Assembly (NCBI GenBank): GCA_020631735.1
Contig: JAIWYO010009566.1
Span: forward strand, 62,001-126,000
Source: Saccharum officinarum
Taxonomy: Eukaryota > Streptophyta > Magnoliopsida > Poales > Poaceae
Direction of reading: 5' to 3'
Length of the DNA: 64,000 nt
Below, in pieces: positions 43,433-55,910 of the stretch (positions are counted from its first letter, which is position 1; each line of letters begins with the position of its first letter). The position numbers and the translations under genes were made by a program. The notes below the pieces were generated by a model that had not been told where the DNA came from, did no database searches, and worked only from the letters and a program-made list of their open reading frames with translations.

Positions 43433-46400
43433 GCCCTCCCCCCTTATAAAAATCTCGTCCCGAGATTTGAAAGTCGTACCATTTTTCATAGAAAGCGGAA
43501 TAGTTGTCCTTTAAATAATACTCTCTTTCCCAAGTTGCATCACGTTCACCGTGATTACTCCAAACCACCTTGTATAATTTGACTACTCGATTTCGAGTTA
43601 CCCTTTCTAGAGTACCCAGAACAGATATTGGTTTCTCCTCGTACGAAAGATCAGATTTCAATTTGATGCGTCTCACTTCTACTCTTTCCTCGGGAAGGCG
43701 GAGACATTTCTTCAATTGAGAAACATGGAAGACTGGAAAGATAGCTCCCAACTCACGAGGTAGACTAAGCTTATAAGCTACTCTTCCACTTTTCTCGATG
43801 ATCCGATAAGGTCCAACGTATCGAGGCTCAAGCTTCCTTTTGATCCCCAAACGCTTTACTCCTTTCATAGGGGACACCTTCAGATAGACATGGTCACCTA
43901 CTTCAAACTCAATAGGTTTCCTTCTCTTATCTGCATAACTCTTTTGTCTAGCCTGAGCGGCTGCTATATTTTTCTGTATAGCACGGACTTGCTCTTCGGC
44001 TTCTTTTACAAAGTCAATGCCATAGAGCCTTCTTTCTCCTGGTTCCACCCAGTTCAAAGGAGTTCTACACTTGCGACCATATAAAGCTTCAAATGGAGCC
44101 ATATTGATGCTCTCTTGATAACTGTTGTTGTAAGAGAATTCAGCGAGAGGCAACCATTTCTCCTAGGAGCCATTACAAGAGATGATGCAAGCTCTAAGCA
44201 TATCTTCAAGAATCTGATTCACATGCTTAGTCTGTCCCGATGTCTGTGGATGATAAGCAGAACTACGGACCAAATTAGTTCCAAGATTCTGATGTAGGCG
44301 CTCCTAGAAGCGAGCAGTAAACTGTGACCCTCTGTCAGAGACAATAGACTTATCCACTCCATGAAGACGTATAACTTCTTGGAAGTAGATATCAGCATAT
44401 TGGTGTGGGTGATAGTTACTCTTCACGGGGATAAAGTGAGCAGACTTTGTCAAACGATCTACTATAACCCAAATAGAATCAAAACCTCTTTGGGTGGTTG
44501 GTAATCCGACGATAAAGTCCATAACAATGCCGTCCCATTTCAAACCTGGAACAGACAAAGGCTGGAGTAAACCCGACTTCATGTGAATGGCTTTAACTCT
44601 ACAACAATTATCACACCTAGCGACGTAGGCTGCAATTTCTTTCTTCATCTTGGTCCACCAATAATACGGCTTGAGATCCTGATACATCTTACTGCTGCCA
44701 GGATGGATGGACAACTTAGAAGAATGGGCTTCAGATAAGATTTGATTTCTAAGCTCTCTATCTTTTGGCACAACGAGTCTATCCTTGAACCAGAGAATTC
44801 CCTTCTCATCGATTTGAAAATGCTTAGTTTCTTGCTCTTTCATCTTTCTCTTGATGTGAAATACACCAGTATCAGTCTTTTGTAACTCAATGATTCTACT
44901 TCTCAAAGAACAATCCACAGTGATATGATGGAGTACAATGGGATGCAAGAGATGAGACAAATGAAAATCTTCTTCTATCAAAGAGTTGCAATGAGATTTT
45001 CTACTCAAGGCATCGGCAACCACATTTGCCTTACTAGGATGATAGTGCACTTGAAGGTTATAATCCTTGATCAACTCTAACCATCTCCTTTGGCGCATAT
45101 TTAACTCAGGTTGAGTAAATATATACTTAAGACTCTTATGATCTGTATAAATATTGCATATATTTCCAAGCAAATAGTGTCTCCAGATTTTCAGAGCATG
45201 GACGACAGCAGCTAACTCCAAGTCATGAGTCAGATAGTTAACTTCATGTTTTCTTAACTGACGTGCAGCATACGCAATAACTCGGCCTTCTTGCATAAGT
45301 ATGCCACCTAAACCAGTACTCGATGCATCACAATACACGTCAAACGGTTTCTCAATGTCAGGTTGCGCTAATACATGAGCTGATGTCAACAAAGTCCGTA
45401 GAGTGTGGAAAGCTTGCTCACACTCCGAAGTCCAATCAAACTTCCTATCCTTCTCAAGTAGTCAAGTCATAGGCTTAGCTACCTTAGAGAAATCTAGAAT
45501 AAAATGACGATAGTAGCCAGCCAATCCAAGAAAACTCCGAACTTCATGGACTGTAGTTGGTGCCTTCCAATCCAAAACTTCCTGTACCTTAGTCGGGTCT
45601 ACTGAAATTCCCTCACTAGACAATACATGACCAAGGAAAGGTACCTTCTTTAACCAGAATTCACATTTGCTGAACTTGGCGTAGAGCTTATGTTCACGTA
45701 ATCTGGATAAAACAATTCTTAGATGCTCATCATGTTCTTCTTCATTTTCAGAATAGATGAGGATATCATCAATGAATATCACCACAAACTTGTCCAGCTC
45801 TCGCATGAATACTGAATTCATCAGGTACATGAAATGTGCAGGAGCATTGGTCAGACCAAAAGACATGACAAGATATTCATATAACCCGTATCTGGTAGAG
45901 AAAGCGGTCTTTGGTATGTCTTTCGGACGGATTTTAATTTGGTGATAACCAGATCTCAGATCAATCTTCGAGAATACCTTTGCTTTAGATAACTGATCAA
46001 ACAAGATATCAATACGAGGCAACGGATACTTGTTCTTGATAGTGACTGCGTTGAGTGGTCGATAGTCTACACACATACGCAGAGACTGGTCCTTCTTCTT
46101 CACAAAGATAGCAGGACAACCCCATGGAGAAGAACTAGGATGGATCAGCCCTTTGTGTAAAAGTTCGCTAAGTTGTGTCTTGAGTTCAGTTAACTCATTC
46201 GGCGGCATTCTATATGGTCTTTTAGAAATTGGTGCGGTACCCGGAATTAACTCAATCTTGAATTCTACATCACGATCTGGAGGTAATCCTGGCAAATCAT
46301 CGGGAAAAACATCTGGAAATTCACACACTATAGGAACTTCTGTAATCTCTCTTGCTTTTGCTATCATAGCGTTAACTGTAGTCTGAGGACTAACATCTCG

Positions 46401-47792
46401 AGGAAGTTACACTAGAAAAGCTTGTTGATCTTTTGGATCCCTCAATATAAGCACTCTTGTAGAGGTATCGATCAGAACACCATTTCCACTCATCCACTTC
46501 ATACCTAAGATTACATCTAGGCCCAATCTGGGTAATACCACGAGATCTAGATCATACAGACGTCTTTCTATCTCGATCTTTGCTCCTAAGACCAACTGGT
46601 TGGTTGAAATATTATTTCCAGCAGCACTAATATTATACCCACTATTATCTAAAGTAACGACCTTCATACCATGCTTGGCTGCAAACGTTGAACTGATAAA
46701 AGAGTGGGAAGCACCTGAATCAAACAACACGATTGCAGGATGTTGGTTCACTAAAAATGCACCAGCAGTGATAATCTCACCTGTAGGAATGGATTCCACC
46801 GTGGTGTATCGAACCCATCCTTTGCACACATCTGCCTTATTATCATTTGATTTCTTCTGCGGGAGAGGACAATCTCTGGCCCAATGACCTGACATCTTGC
46901 AATTCCAATATGGCCGGTTACTTGGCGGTGCCTTAGGCTTTCCTTTCTTAATACTGCTCCTCTTGACCGGATCCTGTGTCTGATATGGGTGATATCTAGT
47001 AGATATGCCAGGCGAATAATACTGAGGTGTAATCACCACCAGAGTATTGGTCGTTGGTGCATTAGATTCATGAGATTTCTGATGGCTCTTAGAAGCAGCG
47101 TACACAGCATTACAGTTCTCTTGAAGGATAGTATCACTGACAAACTCGTTGAAAGTTGCACATTTGCTATTGCACATGGCCTTCATCAATTTGGGACACA
47201 TCCCTCTTTTAAAACTTGCAATCTTCTTAACTTCTGTATTAACAAATTCTGGAGCATATCTTGACAAGTTGATGAAAGCATGTAGATATTCTGTTACGCT
47301 TTTATCTCCTTGGGTGAGCTTCATAAACTTGGTGTGCTTGATTGCCATGAGGCCAGCAGGAACGTAATGTCCCCAAAATGCTTCCTTGAACTGATCCCAA
47401 ACTACTTCCATATTCTCAGGCAGGGTATTCCGATGGTGACACCACCAAACACCTGCAGGTCCTTGCAATTGTTGCGAAGCATATTCTGTTTTCATATTAT
47501 CTGCCACCTTGAGCACACGGAATTTATGTTCAATAGTGTTCAACCATTCGTCTGCTTGAAGTGGTTCTTCTGCTTCTCAAAAAATAGGAGGCTTAGTATC
47601 CAAGAAATCTTTATAGTTGCTGTACTGGGCAGGCTTAGGTTCCTGATGGACATGGTTTCTGATACTCTTGTCCAAGGCTCGCTGACTTTCGGCAAGCATT
47701 TGTAGCAACTCAGCAGAGGTAGGTTGCGAAGGAGACGATGGTGGTTCTGTATTGCCACGACTCCGACTGCTAGAGCGAAGCTGACGAGACAT
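43428..47792 (-). pseudogene. Tekay gag-pol polyprotein with five stops
   Basis: One frame runs from ATG at 47792 (MSRQLRSSSRSRG) to TAA at 43428. Gag: ADEWLNTIEHKFRVL, then the knuckle YWNCKMSGHWARDC, whose first Cys is Tyr. Protease: [34 protein letters not shown] and the catalytic FIDDILIYS. RNase [16 protein letters not shown]. Integrase: [11 protein letters not shown]...CDNC zinc finger, [21 protein letters not shown], then AYHPQTSGQT. The C-terminal chromodomain-like part is ISVLGTLERVTRNRVVKLYK and WSNHGERDATWE. Stops lie near 47577 (TGA), 46407 (TAA), 45462 (TGA), 44304 (TAG) and 44163 (TAG). The chromodomain should steer integration to heterochromatin. Confidence 0.93.
43433..43445 (-). 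other. Tekay polypurine tract
   Basis: The minus strand reads AAGGGGGGAGGGC directly before the LTR start TGTAAC. It is also translated as the last residues of pol. Confidence 0.88.
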
Positions 47793-49122
47793 CTGTAAGT
47801 AGGTGAAACGAGTAAGCATTGATGACGTCGGAAGGCTGTTGACGAATTACATAAGCATGAGGAAGAGATAGTATCCAACTATCCAAAGTCCATTCTCAAA
47901 AGAGGGAAATTTCTTGGTTTGAGGTAAGGATCTTCTGACAAGATAGGGAATGACATCTAAGGAAAAGGTTCACGAGAAGATAACACATTGGTGTAGCTCT
48001 ATAATGGATCATGACTAGCAATCCTTGATATCTGCGCGTGCCGAGCAGCACAACCTTGTGTCACGTGCCACAGGAGGCTCCCGGTTTCGTCACGGCACCA
48101 TGGAGTACTAATCGCAACACCATTACCGAACACACACCCATGAGGAATCCTCACGTGTCAGGAATTAGGCGTGTAGAAACAGTATCATCCAAAGAGAGGG
48201 TAGCAAACAAGGATGGATACAAGGGTAGAAGCAATGGAGAGGCGAATTGCAGATCAAAACACATCCCAACTCGAGGAGATACATCTTGAAATTGTATCTT
48301 ACTTTCCTTCCCAGGCTAGGTATGAATTTGGTTTCAAGGCTGACACTATTGACCACTCCACTAGGTTGGTTGACTACCACCATTCTTCACGAAAGAAATG
48401 CAACTATTTATGGGACAACTATTTGGAGGAAAGAATTTTTTAAAGAACAGAATACGCAAGTTATAAGGGAGGGAGTAATGCAGAATGCAATGTATGATGC
48501 GAACATGGTGCATGCATGAACCGTACGTCCTCACAAACCTAGGAAGAATTTAAAATTTCTAGCATATAGTTTGGTGGCATACACACGTTCTCTCAATAAC
48601 GATAACTAGTCGCTCTACAGGGATCGTTGTTAGTGTACCTGCAGAAAATTGCATTTCAGCCCAACAATTCCCAATATAGCACACAAGAAAGCAGTAAACT
48701 AAATACTTTCCATACATACATCCCCCGATGTATATACTTCAGTATCAAAGCTAACCGACAGATTTACCCACAATTAAGTACCCTCATAGATACATGGTTG
48801 GACATGTAAGTATGCGAGTATCCACAACTACTCTCCCCTAGACCGACGGTTGGACGGTCATGCTCTCACAACTCCCACTTACCAGGGCGTAGAGGTATTT
48901 TGATCCATACATTACCACCCAAACGGATGGCATCCATACAATAGCACGTCGTATGGACAACGAAACAGAAAACAAGCAAGACCCCCAAGTTAGTACTTTA
49001 ATAAGCCACCTAATAGTCCTTATTTGGGCATATAGGATATGACCACTGGCACTCTTTAGATTAGAATTAAGATTTTTCACAAAAGCTTTTGTTTAAATAC
49101 ACAAATAATGTGTTTACTGTTA
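47793..49122. other. Tekay untranslated leader between LTR and gag
   Basis: No open frame of note on the minus strand. With about 3.4 kb of R-U5 it gives an untranslated leader of more than 4 kb. Short pyrimidine runs but no recognisable structure. Confidence 0.55.
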
Positions 49123-49128
49123 AATCTT

Positions 49129-49140
49129 GCTCCGATACCA
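49129..49140 (-). other. Tekay primer-binding site
   Basis: The minus strand reads TGGTATCGGAGC, which pairs with the 3' end of initiator tRNA-Met with one mismatch (canonical TGGTATCAGAGC). Two bases separate it from the LTR. Confidence 0.88.
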
Positions 49141-49142
49141 GC

Positions 49143-52100
49143 TGTAACGGAACCGTCCAAATTATAAGAGCACAAGTCCAAAAACAATCGCCGAAACAAT
49201 CAAATTCTCAAACTTGAGCCCATATAACTCCGGTAGTCCACGAAATAACAAGGGATTTCAAACCAAACCGAGAGCAACCAAGATCATAGTGATTCAACAT
49301 AACACAACACTTGTTACAACAGTTCGTAAGTAGCTCTCATACATCGGAGTACGAATAATTTATTACAAAACTAAAATAAAGGTTAGCGGAAGCAACATAA
49401 TTTCTGAAACCATTTAAAATCAAATACTGCCAGTACATAGTCACATCCTGCAAAAGCATACCAGAAGAGATACTACAGAGACCATGCCCATATGGTCTAG
49501 TCTTCACACCCACATGGCGAAGACAATACTTGCAGCAACAAGTACGAATCTGCTACCTGCAACAGGTGGGAATAAACCCTGAGTATGAGAAGGTACTCAG
49601 CTAGACTTACCCGTCAAAAACCAGAAACAACAGTGACACCAAGGAGTATGCAAGGCTTTATAAAGTGGGCTAGCTTGACTCATTTGCAGAAAAGCTTATT
49701 ACAGATAAGTAATCATTAATGCTTAAGCATCAAGTTAATAATCATTAACCTGTTATCTAGATTAGCACCTGTACTAGAGCAATCACTTCATTAGGAGCAA
49801 ACAATATTAACCATAGCAGGTATAATAAGGCCATCATCATCATTATCATCAATTCCGAACCATCATTAATAATTAGTGTATCTACACTGGAGATAACCAG
49901 TCAAGTTTCTTACTATCCGGGAGAGACGGCGACTCGAATCGATTCCAACTCAGCTGAGGGGGTATTCCTGACACTCACCCGACAAACCCCGCTAAAGGCA
50001 GCCGTAGATAACCTTTGGTACAACTCAGGGTGGGCCCGAACAGCGCCACGTTCTCGGGGATACCAGTGGCCAGGATGCTCAGGACTTTTAACTCACCTGC
50101 CCTTGGACCCTCTGGCTCCCTTCCGAGGCGACTTTCACTTTTTGACTTCTCAGCCTGAGTTGAGCTACTAGGCTTCGCGGTCGGCAACCTTAGGCCGGCC
50201 AACTAAATGCCAGGCATGCGTTCAAAATGACATAGAAGGCTCTAGGTCTCGGTCCTTAATCGACACAGACAGGGATAGATCCACACCCAAGACCTCCATG
50301 CCTTGCTGCTTCTCTATCGTCATCCCGCCCAGTCTCATTTCATTTCATTAACACATGGTTCATTTCCACGATAGCAAATATAGCCAACCGTGACCTGATA
50401 AGTCCCTATATCTCGCAGGTGACAGGAAATCACCCGACTTCTACCGGTCTAATTTAGCAGGGCTAAGCATAGATACGATCCTGTCTACATAGGATTTAAG
50501 GTTCGAATTGCTGGACAAGGAGTGTTATCAATGCAGCAAGAGTTTTCAACCAACTCCTATCACGTAATGCAACAATACATATAACATGTATATAAAGATA
50601 ATTGCTTTAAAAGTAGGAGGCTTATAATGCTCCGGGGCTTGCCTTAACCGAAAGAAGATAGATCAAGGGTCAGCTTCAAGAACGGTTCCCACGTCTTTTC
50701 CGGCGTCATCGGACTGGACCTCCGGCTCCAGAACGGACTCCAACTTCAGGTTCCACGCCCAGCGAGACCTCGCTTGAGACACGATCCTCGACACACCTAT
50801 TGCATGTATATGCATCCAATGAATTTCATGTATGCACCAAGGATGACATGATGATTTATGAACACGCATGAATGATGTGAAGATGGGTGTAATGACATAG
50901 CAACATCGTAAGCACAAAACCAAGTTATGTGGTGCTCTATTCAAATCACTTCAAGGTTAGGTGCAAATTTCCTCTCCGGTATTACAGGTTTGACATCCCT
51001 AAGAAACCACTAAGTATCACAAAGTTAAGACTAAATACACACACAACAAGATTCCAGCAATTTGACATTTCCAACAAGTTATCAGCAGCAGCTAAGAACA
51101 TTCATAACTGGAGTTCTACAAATCCAAATGACTTGAAAGAGGACATTCTGGAAAGCTTATGAAATTGTCTACATTTAATTTATAAACATCTAAGCATGAT
51201 TTCATCATTTACCAAGTTTAATTAGCACATGTACCAAATCTGTTCTAAAAGAACAGAGAGCAAAACAATTCTGACTCGAACTTTGAACAGCTGCCATTTC
51301 TAAACCATGAGTCCAAATGCTACAAAAATTTACCAGCAACTAGTTTATGAAGTTCTTAACAACTTTGTTATAGATCACCAAGCATGAAAACATCATTATC
51401 ATAGCCTAACTTACTTAACCACCAAATCTATCCAGAAAAGATAGATTTGTACAATTAAATATTAAGTGATGTTGGGAACATCACAAATGACTTACCCAAC
51501 TTTACTAACAGTTAGATCATGTTTAAGTAACACCAAATCAAGTCATGGCACTAGCATAATTATTTATCTAATCCCCCTTTTCTATTTATTTAAAGTGCAT
51601 GAGTATAAATGGCATCACATGTAAAATGTAACTAGAAAATTCTAATAAATTTACAGAGGCAAATACATGCTAACAAGAGGCTACCATAAAAATTTCACCT
51701 CAATTTTACCTGTAGATTAGGAGATATCAAAATAACAAAAAGATAAGTGCTAAATAAACCTATAACAAATGAATTTCATAATTGGAGCAAATGACCTTTA
51801 ACAAGGCTAAAAATTTAACCAGAGCATCATTATACCATGATTAACATCTCACAAAATTTTCATGGCCAAAGGATTAACACACAGGGAGATATTGATTTAA
51901 CAAATTCATACAATTAAATGAAGCACTTAGTAAAAGTAATTATTATCTCCAGAAAACATAAACTAACATGTAACATTTTAATAGACTACTGCATAGTACA
52001 CTACATGAGGATTCCAAAAAGTCCTCATTTTCCTTTTTATGATTTTTCTACTATTTTCTACGATTTTACAAAGTTCAACAAATATTTGTCACAAATCAGA

Positions 52101-53871
52101 AAAAAAAAATTAAAATTTTGAAACCTAAACAGGCCAGTTGGGCCACGACTGTGGCCGGCCCACCTCGGCCCAAAAACGGAACAAAGGGGGGGAATCCCGC
52201 GCTGGCAGGCGGGGCCCGCCCGTCATGGGCACAGAGGCAGGGGATGGTGGTCGTCGGCCGGAACCTCGCCGACGGTGAAAAATCCGGCGAAACCAAGTAC
52301 CCCGTTGTGATCCTCACAAGAAGGAGATTCGATTGAGGTCCCTAGGGGCGGATGGGGTTAGCCCGAGGTAGGTTACCGCCGGCAATGGTGGGCGGCGGCG
52401 CTCGGTGGTGGCGCACCGGCGACTACGAACCCGCCATTGTCCCACTTGAGCTCGGTACGAGCTCCATGAGACCATGGCGAAGCTCTTTAGGAAGAATAGA
52501 AGAGCGGAAAGAGCCCTAGCTAGGCTGACCATGGTGAGGCCGAGCTCCGGCGAGGTGGCCTCCATGGCGATGACGACGGAACACCCAATGCGGCCTTACC
52601 ACAGCTCGCTCGACTCCGCAAGAGGGTGGAGGCGATAAATAGGGGTGCTGCGGTGCACTAGGGAGGACGAATCGAGCAGTAGATCGACGATGGCAGCGCA
52701 CTAGCTCACCAAGCTCGCGGCGGCGGTGGTGCCTCGGTCTCCGCCTTGGCGAGCGCGGCAAGGGCGAGGGAAGGAAATGGAGGGAAGCTAAGGGTCTCCA
52801 GGCGGCGTGGCGACCTCACGCGTGTGAGCTAGGCTTGGTGCTGCCGCGTGTTGGCCACGCGGCATCGAGTGCTTATGCCTGGTCGGCCATGACGCTCGAC
52901 TGAAATTTCAAAATCAGAGCTCAACAGAACGACTGTCAGGGTAACTTCGGCGTCCTATTGCTCCTAAACCAGTCTGATTTGGTAAGAGACACAGTTAGCA
53001 AAATTGTAGAGGGTCATAAGATCTACAAGTTTGTCAATAGGGTCTTGGACAAATTCGGCTTAGTTAGTGAGATACAGTGCCCTAAAGTGAGGCACATGAA
53101 AACTGAAACTGGGTTTCAGTCAGAAAGATGACTGACAGCCGATAAAGATCAAAGCTTAACCCCTAAACCAGCCCGAGTTAGAGATAGGTGATATTAGCAA
53201 ACTTGTAGAGCTATGTGAGGGCTTCGACTTTGTCAATATGGACTTGAGCTAGTTCGGCCTGGATTTGGAACTACATAGCCCTAAAGTGGGGTACCTCGAA
53301 CTGTAAGTCAGTCATGACTTAGCCAAAATGGCTAAGTGCTGAAATCAGCACTCCTAGCTGCCTTGTGGGCCATGTTTGAGTAGGTTCTAGGCATTTTCAT
53401 GAGATGACACCAAAACAACTTTTGTTCCTCATGAATTTTGGCACAAACTTTGTTAAGGTGGCACAGCCATGCAAAAACTCTAGGCCACACTTTTTGTTAG
53501 GTCAAACAAGGAAGGTCCTATAGGTCAACTAGTCAAAGCATGAGTCAAAATGGAATTAGGGCATGGCATAAACATAAACCCTAGGTCATCTTGCACCACT
53601 AACAAGATACACACATTCCCAAGGCCTTAAACACACATTAGCATCACCTATGCATAAGAGTTACTCAAGTAGGCATTGAAACACTATTGCTATAACTAAT
53701 GAAACATCACTAACATAATTATTGAAACCTAATGTTGCATATGTTTCAGGAGCATGTTTCACATGTTTTCAAGCATGGATGCACATGAAATGATGATGCT
53801 TATGGTAATGCCATGCTATGATCATGCATTATGAATGCATTATGAGGCTAACTAACACCAGGGGTGTTACA
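49143..53871 (-). repeat. Tekay Gypsy right LTR (5' LTR), 4729 bp
   Basis: Same sequence and limits as the left LTR. In minus sense the promoter region is around 52630 (CCCCTATTTATCGCC replaces the CTCTTTATAGCC of the other LTR). Confidence 0.96.
52314..52565 (-). other. Small conserved open frame in Tekay LTR (right copy)
   Basis: Counterpart of 41875-42126. It keeps its full length of 83 codons with about five amino-acid changes (for example T to M and V to M near the start). Confidence 0.35.
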
Positions 53872-53876
53872 AATGA
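53872..53876. repeat. Tekay target-site duplication AATGA (right)
   Basis: Second copy of the duplication; Copia gag resumes directly after it. Confidence 0.95.
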
Positions 53877-54024
53877 TAGCATAATCATGATATGTCACTT
53901 CCCAAACCTTCTCATGAATAGAGCCAAGGTATTGCTTCATCTTTCTTCTCCAACGATCAAAAGATGAGACACCATCAAAGAATGGAGGCTTGACCCCAAC
54001 ATGGTGGAACACAACTTGAGTCAT
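53877..54024 (-). pseudogene. Copia gag, N-terminal part
   Basis: Minus strand from ATG at 54024: MTQVVFHHVGVKPPFFDGVS, then FDRWRRKMKQYLGSIHEKVW, the typical start of SIRE-type gag (KPPxFDG...W...M..YL). The frame continues at 38704 on the other side of the Tekay element with DPDNLTNIDRINNQ. The start codon is 38 bases after the primer-binding site. Confidence 0.9.
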
Positions 54025-54064
54025 CTTGCACCGAGGTTGTTAAGCCTTGTAAATGGTGACCACG

Positions 54065-54076
54065 GCTCTGATACCA
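54065..54076 (-). other. Copia primer-binding site
   Basis: The minus strand reads TGGTATCAGAGC, a perfect 12-base match to the initiator tRNA-Met 3' end, two bases from the LTR. Confidence 0.93.
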
Positions 54077-54984
54077 CTTGAAAGGTCTTGATGGCTAGAG
54101 GGAGGGGGTGATTAGCCTATTAAAATTTCCTACAAAGTGTGCTAAACAAGTTTATCAATATAACAAATAGCGAGATACGAGTTTTGCTTAGCCTATGCGG
54201 TGTTTACAAGCCACCTATCCAATTCACAATTCTAACGTATATGCACTCAATCGCACAAGGCAAACTGCAAGAGGAACAATAACTAAGGCTACCAAGCTAT
54301 TCTAGCAAGAAGCTACTTAAGCTACACTAAACACACTAGCAAGAACAACTATGAAAATAATGCAAGTGTGAGTTAGAAGAGTTTCACCGAGGGGCGATGA
54401 ATTGAGCCAACCAAGAGTGATGATCAATGAATTCCAAGGTAACCGAACACCGGGATCAATCAATCACAATGTAGAAGTGATGACACAAAGATTTATCCCG
54501 AGGTTCACGTGCTTGCTGGCACGCTAGTCCCCGTTGTGTCCCTCTCCACCACGTGGTTCGGTGGCTAATCGGTCTAACAAACCAAGCCTCTCAAAAGGCA
54601 CCACAAGAACCTACCAAATGGTAAAAAGTTGCAATGACATGAGCAATCCACTAATGCTACCTTTGGCGCTTCGCCGAGGAAGGTGCAAACCCCTCACAAT
54701 CGATGCAGGTGGCCAAGAACAATCACCAACACTTGCCAACGCCTCCAAGCTGCTCTAAGCCATCTAGGTGGTGGCAACCACCAATAGAAACAAGAATCCC
54801 GCAGCAAGAGAACACCCAAGTGCCAACTAGATGCAAAAATCACAAGCAAATGCACTTGAATCACTCAATCTCACTTTGAATATGCAAAGAAGCAAGAGAG
54901 ATGAGTGGGAGGGGAGTTGCTTAGCTCAAAGTGCTCACAAGGATGTCAAATGTTTAAGAGTTAGAGCCCTGAGCCGGCAACAAG

Positions 54985-54992
54985 TATTTATA
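54985..54992 (-). promoter_or_regulatory. Copia 5' LTR TATA box
   Basis: TATAAATA on the minus strand in the 5' LTR; this would be the promoter of the genomic RNA. Confidence 0.7.
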
Positions 54993-55029
54993 GAGGTAGC
55001 TCTTCAAAAAGAGTCATTGCTCCCCTCAC

Positions 55030-55430
55030 GAAAGCGACAGACGCGCTGCCCGCGTCTGACGCCTCCCGAAGCCGCCACGTGTATCGACCGTTTGAAACTC
55101 AACGGTCATGAATAGTAGTGACAGACACGCCCTATGGTTTTAGCCTCAGCATTTGTCGTCATGATGGACACAGTCTAGTAAGCACATTTCGCGAAAACGA
55201 TCGACAGACGCGTCCCTTGCTCGCCTGTCAGACGCTGCACGGCATCTGTCGCTGCAACGCCGCAAGCTCACCCAAGTATTCCACGCGACAGACGCTGAAC
55301 AGTGATCCACCTAGCATCTGACGCTATGTGCCCTCATGTCTGACGCTCTTGTGCCAAAACCCTTCGCTAGGGTCTGCCAACAGACGCACCACAATAGCGT
55401 CCGTCGCTCCCCCAAGCGGCGTCAATCGCC
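55030..55430. repeat. GACGCG/GTCTGTCG array of Copia 5' LTR
   Basis: Copies of agacgcg, gcgtctgac and gcatctgtcgc lie upstream of the TATA box in minus sense. Several have lost CpGs (gacacg, gacgca, gcatctg) compared with the other LTR at 32305-32710. Confidence 0.75.
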
Positions 55431-55905
55431 TATAACTCAAGCAAATTTCCATCTTTTCTTGCTCTACTTGTTTCACCCTTTCACATATGAGCTATACTAG
55501 ATATGTGTAACACCTAAGCACATGTTTTAGCTCATTTTCAAGTTAGGGTCATAGGGCAAAAGAATTTGCGCTCTATCCGAATGTATATGATCATGAAATG
55601 CACATCTAGAGGCACTTAGGAGTCCAATAGCCGCGTCATTCCCCTCTTTATAGTACGACTATCTATCCTATAATATAACCACACCCACTAGGTGTCTTAG
55701 TTACTAAAACACAACCCTTAAGCATATACCTTTGCCTTGATCACATAGGGTTGCATCCAAATCCAAGTGTGGCCATCATGATCACCATGTCCATCTTGCC
55801 ACCAACCTTGGAATGTACTAATCCTCATATGCTACATACTACTTAGGCATAGAATTAGTACTTAGGTATTGTCACTAATTACCAACACCAAACATAGAGC
55901 TTTCA

Positions 55906-55910
55906 GGTAT
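55906..55910. repeat. Copia target-site duplication (right, GGTAT)
   Basis: Right copy of the duplication, one base different from 31348-31352. Confidence 0.8.

Larger units (their letters stand above)
38705..53871 (-). mobile_element. Tekay/Del-type chromovirus (Gypsy), 15.2 kb
   Basis: Complete structure: two 4.73-kb LTRs, perfect AATGA duplication, initiator-Met primer-binding site, polypurine tract and one gag-pol frame on the minus strand ending in a chromodomain. Order is gag, zinc knuckle, protease, RT, RNase H, integrase, chromodomain. The chromodomain and sequence motifs fit the Tekay (Del) lineage. Five in-frame stops and no frameshift were found. It is the youngest member of the nest. 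Confidence 0.95.
31353..55905 (-). mobile_element. SIRE-type Copia retrotransposon hosting a Tekay Gypsy
   Basis: The two LTRs and 5-bp duplications define the element. Without the inserted Tekay it is about 9.4 kb. Gene order on the minus strand is gag, protease-like region, integrase, (RT deleted), RNase H, which is the Copia order. The long gag with coiled coil and a CCHC knuckle, the initiator-Met primer site and the TGAAAG termini fit the SIRE/Maximus lineage. The element is dead: the RT core is gone and gag carries stops and a frameshift. Confidence 0.92.
54079..55905 (-). repeat. SIRE-type Copia right LTR (5' LTR)
   Basis: 1827 bp, from tgaaaggtcttgatgg to catagagctttca. TATA box at 54985, GACGCG array at about 55030-55430, leader block at about 54490-54600. 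Confidence 0.95.
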
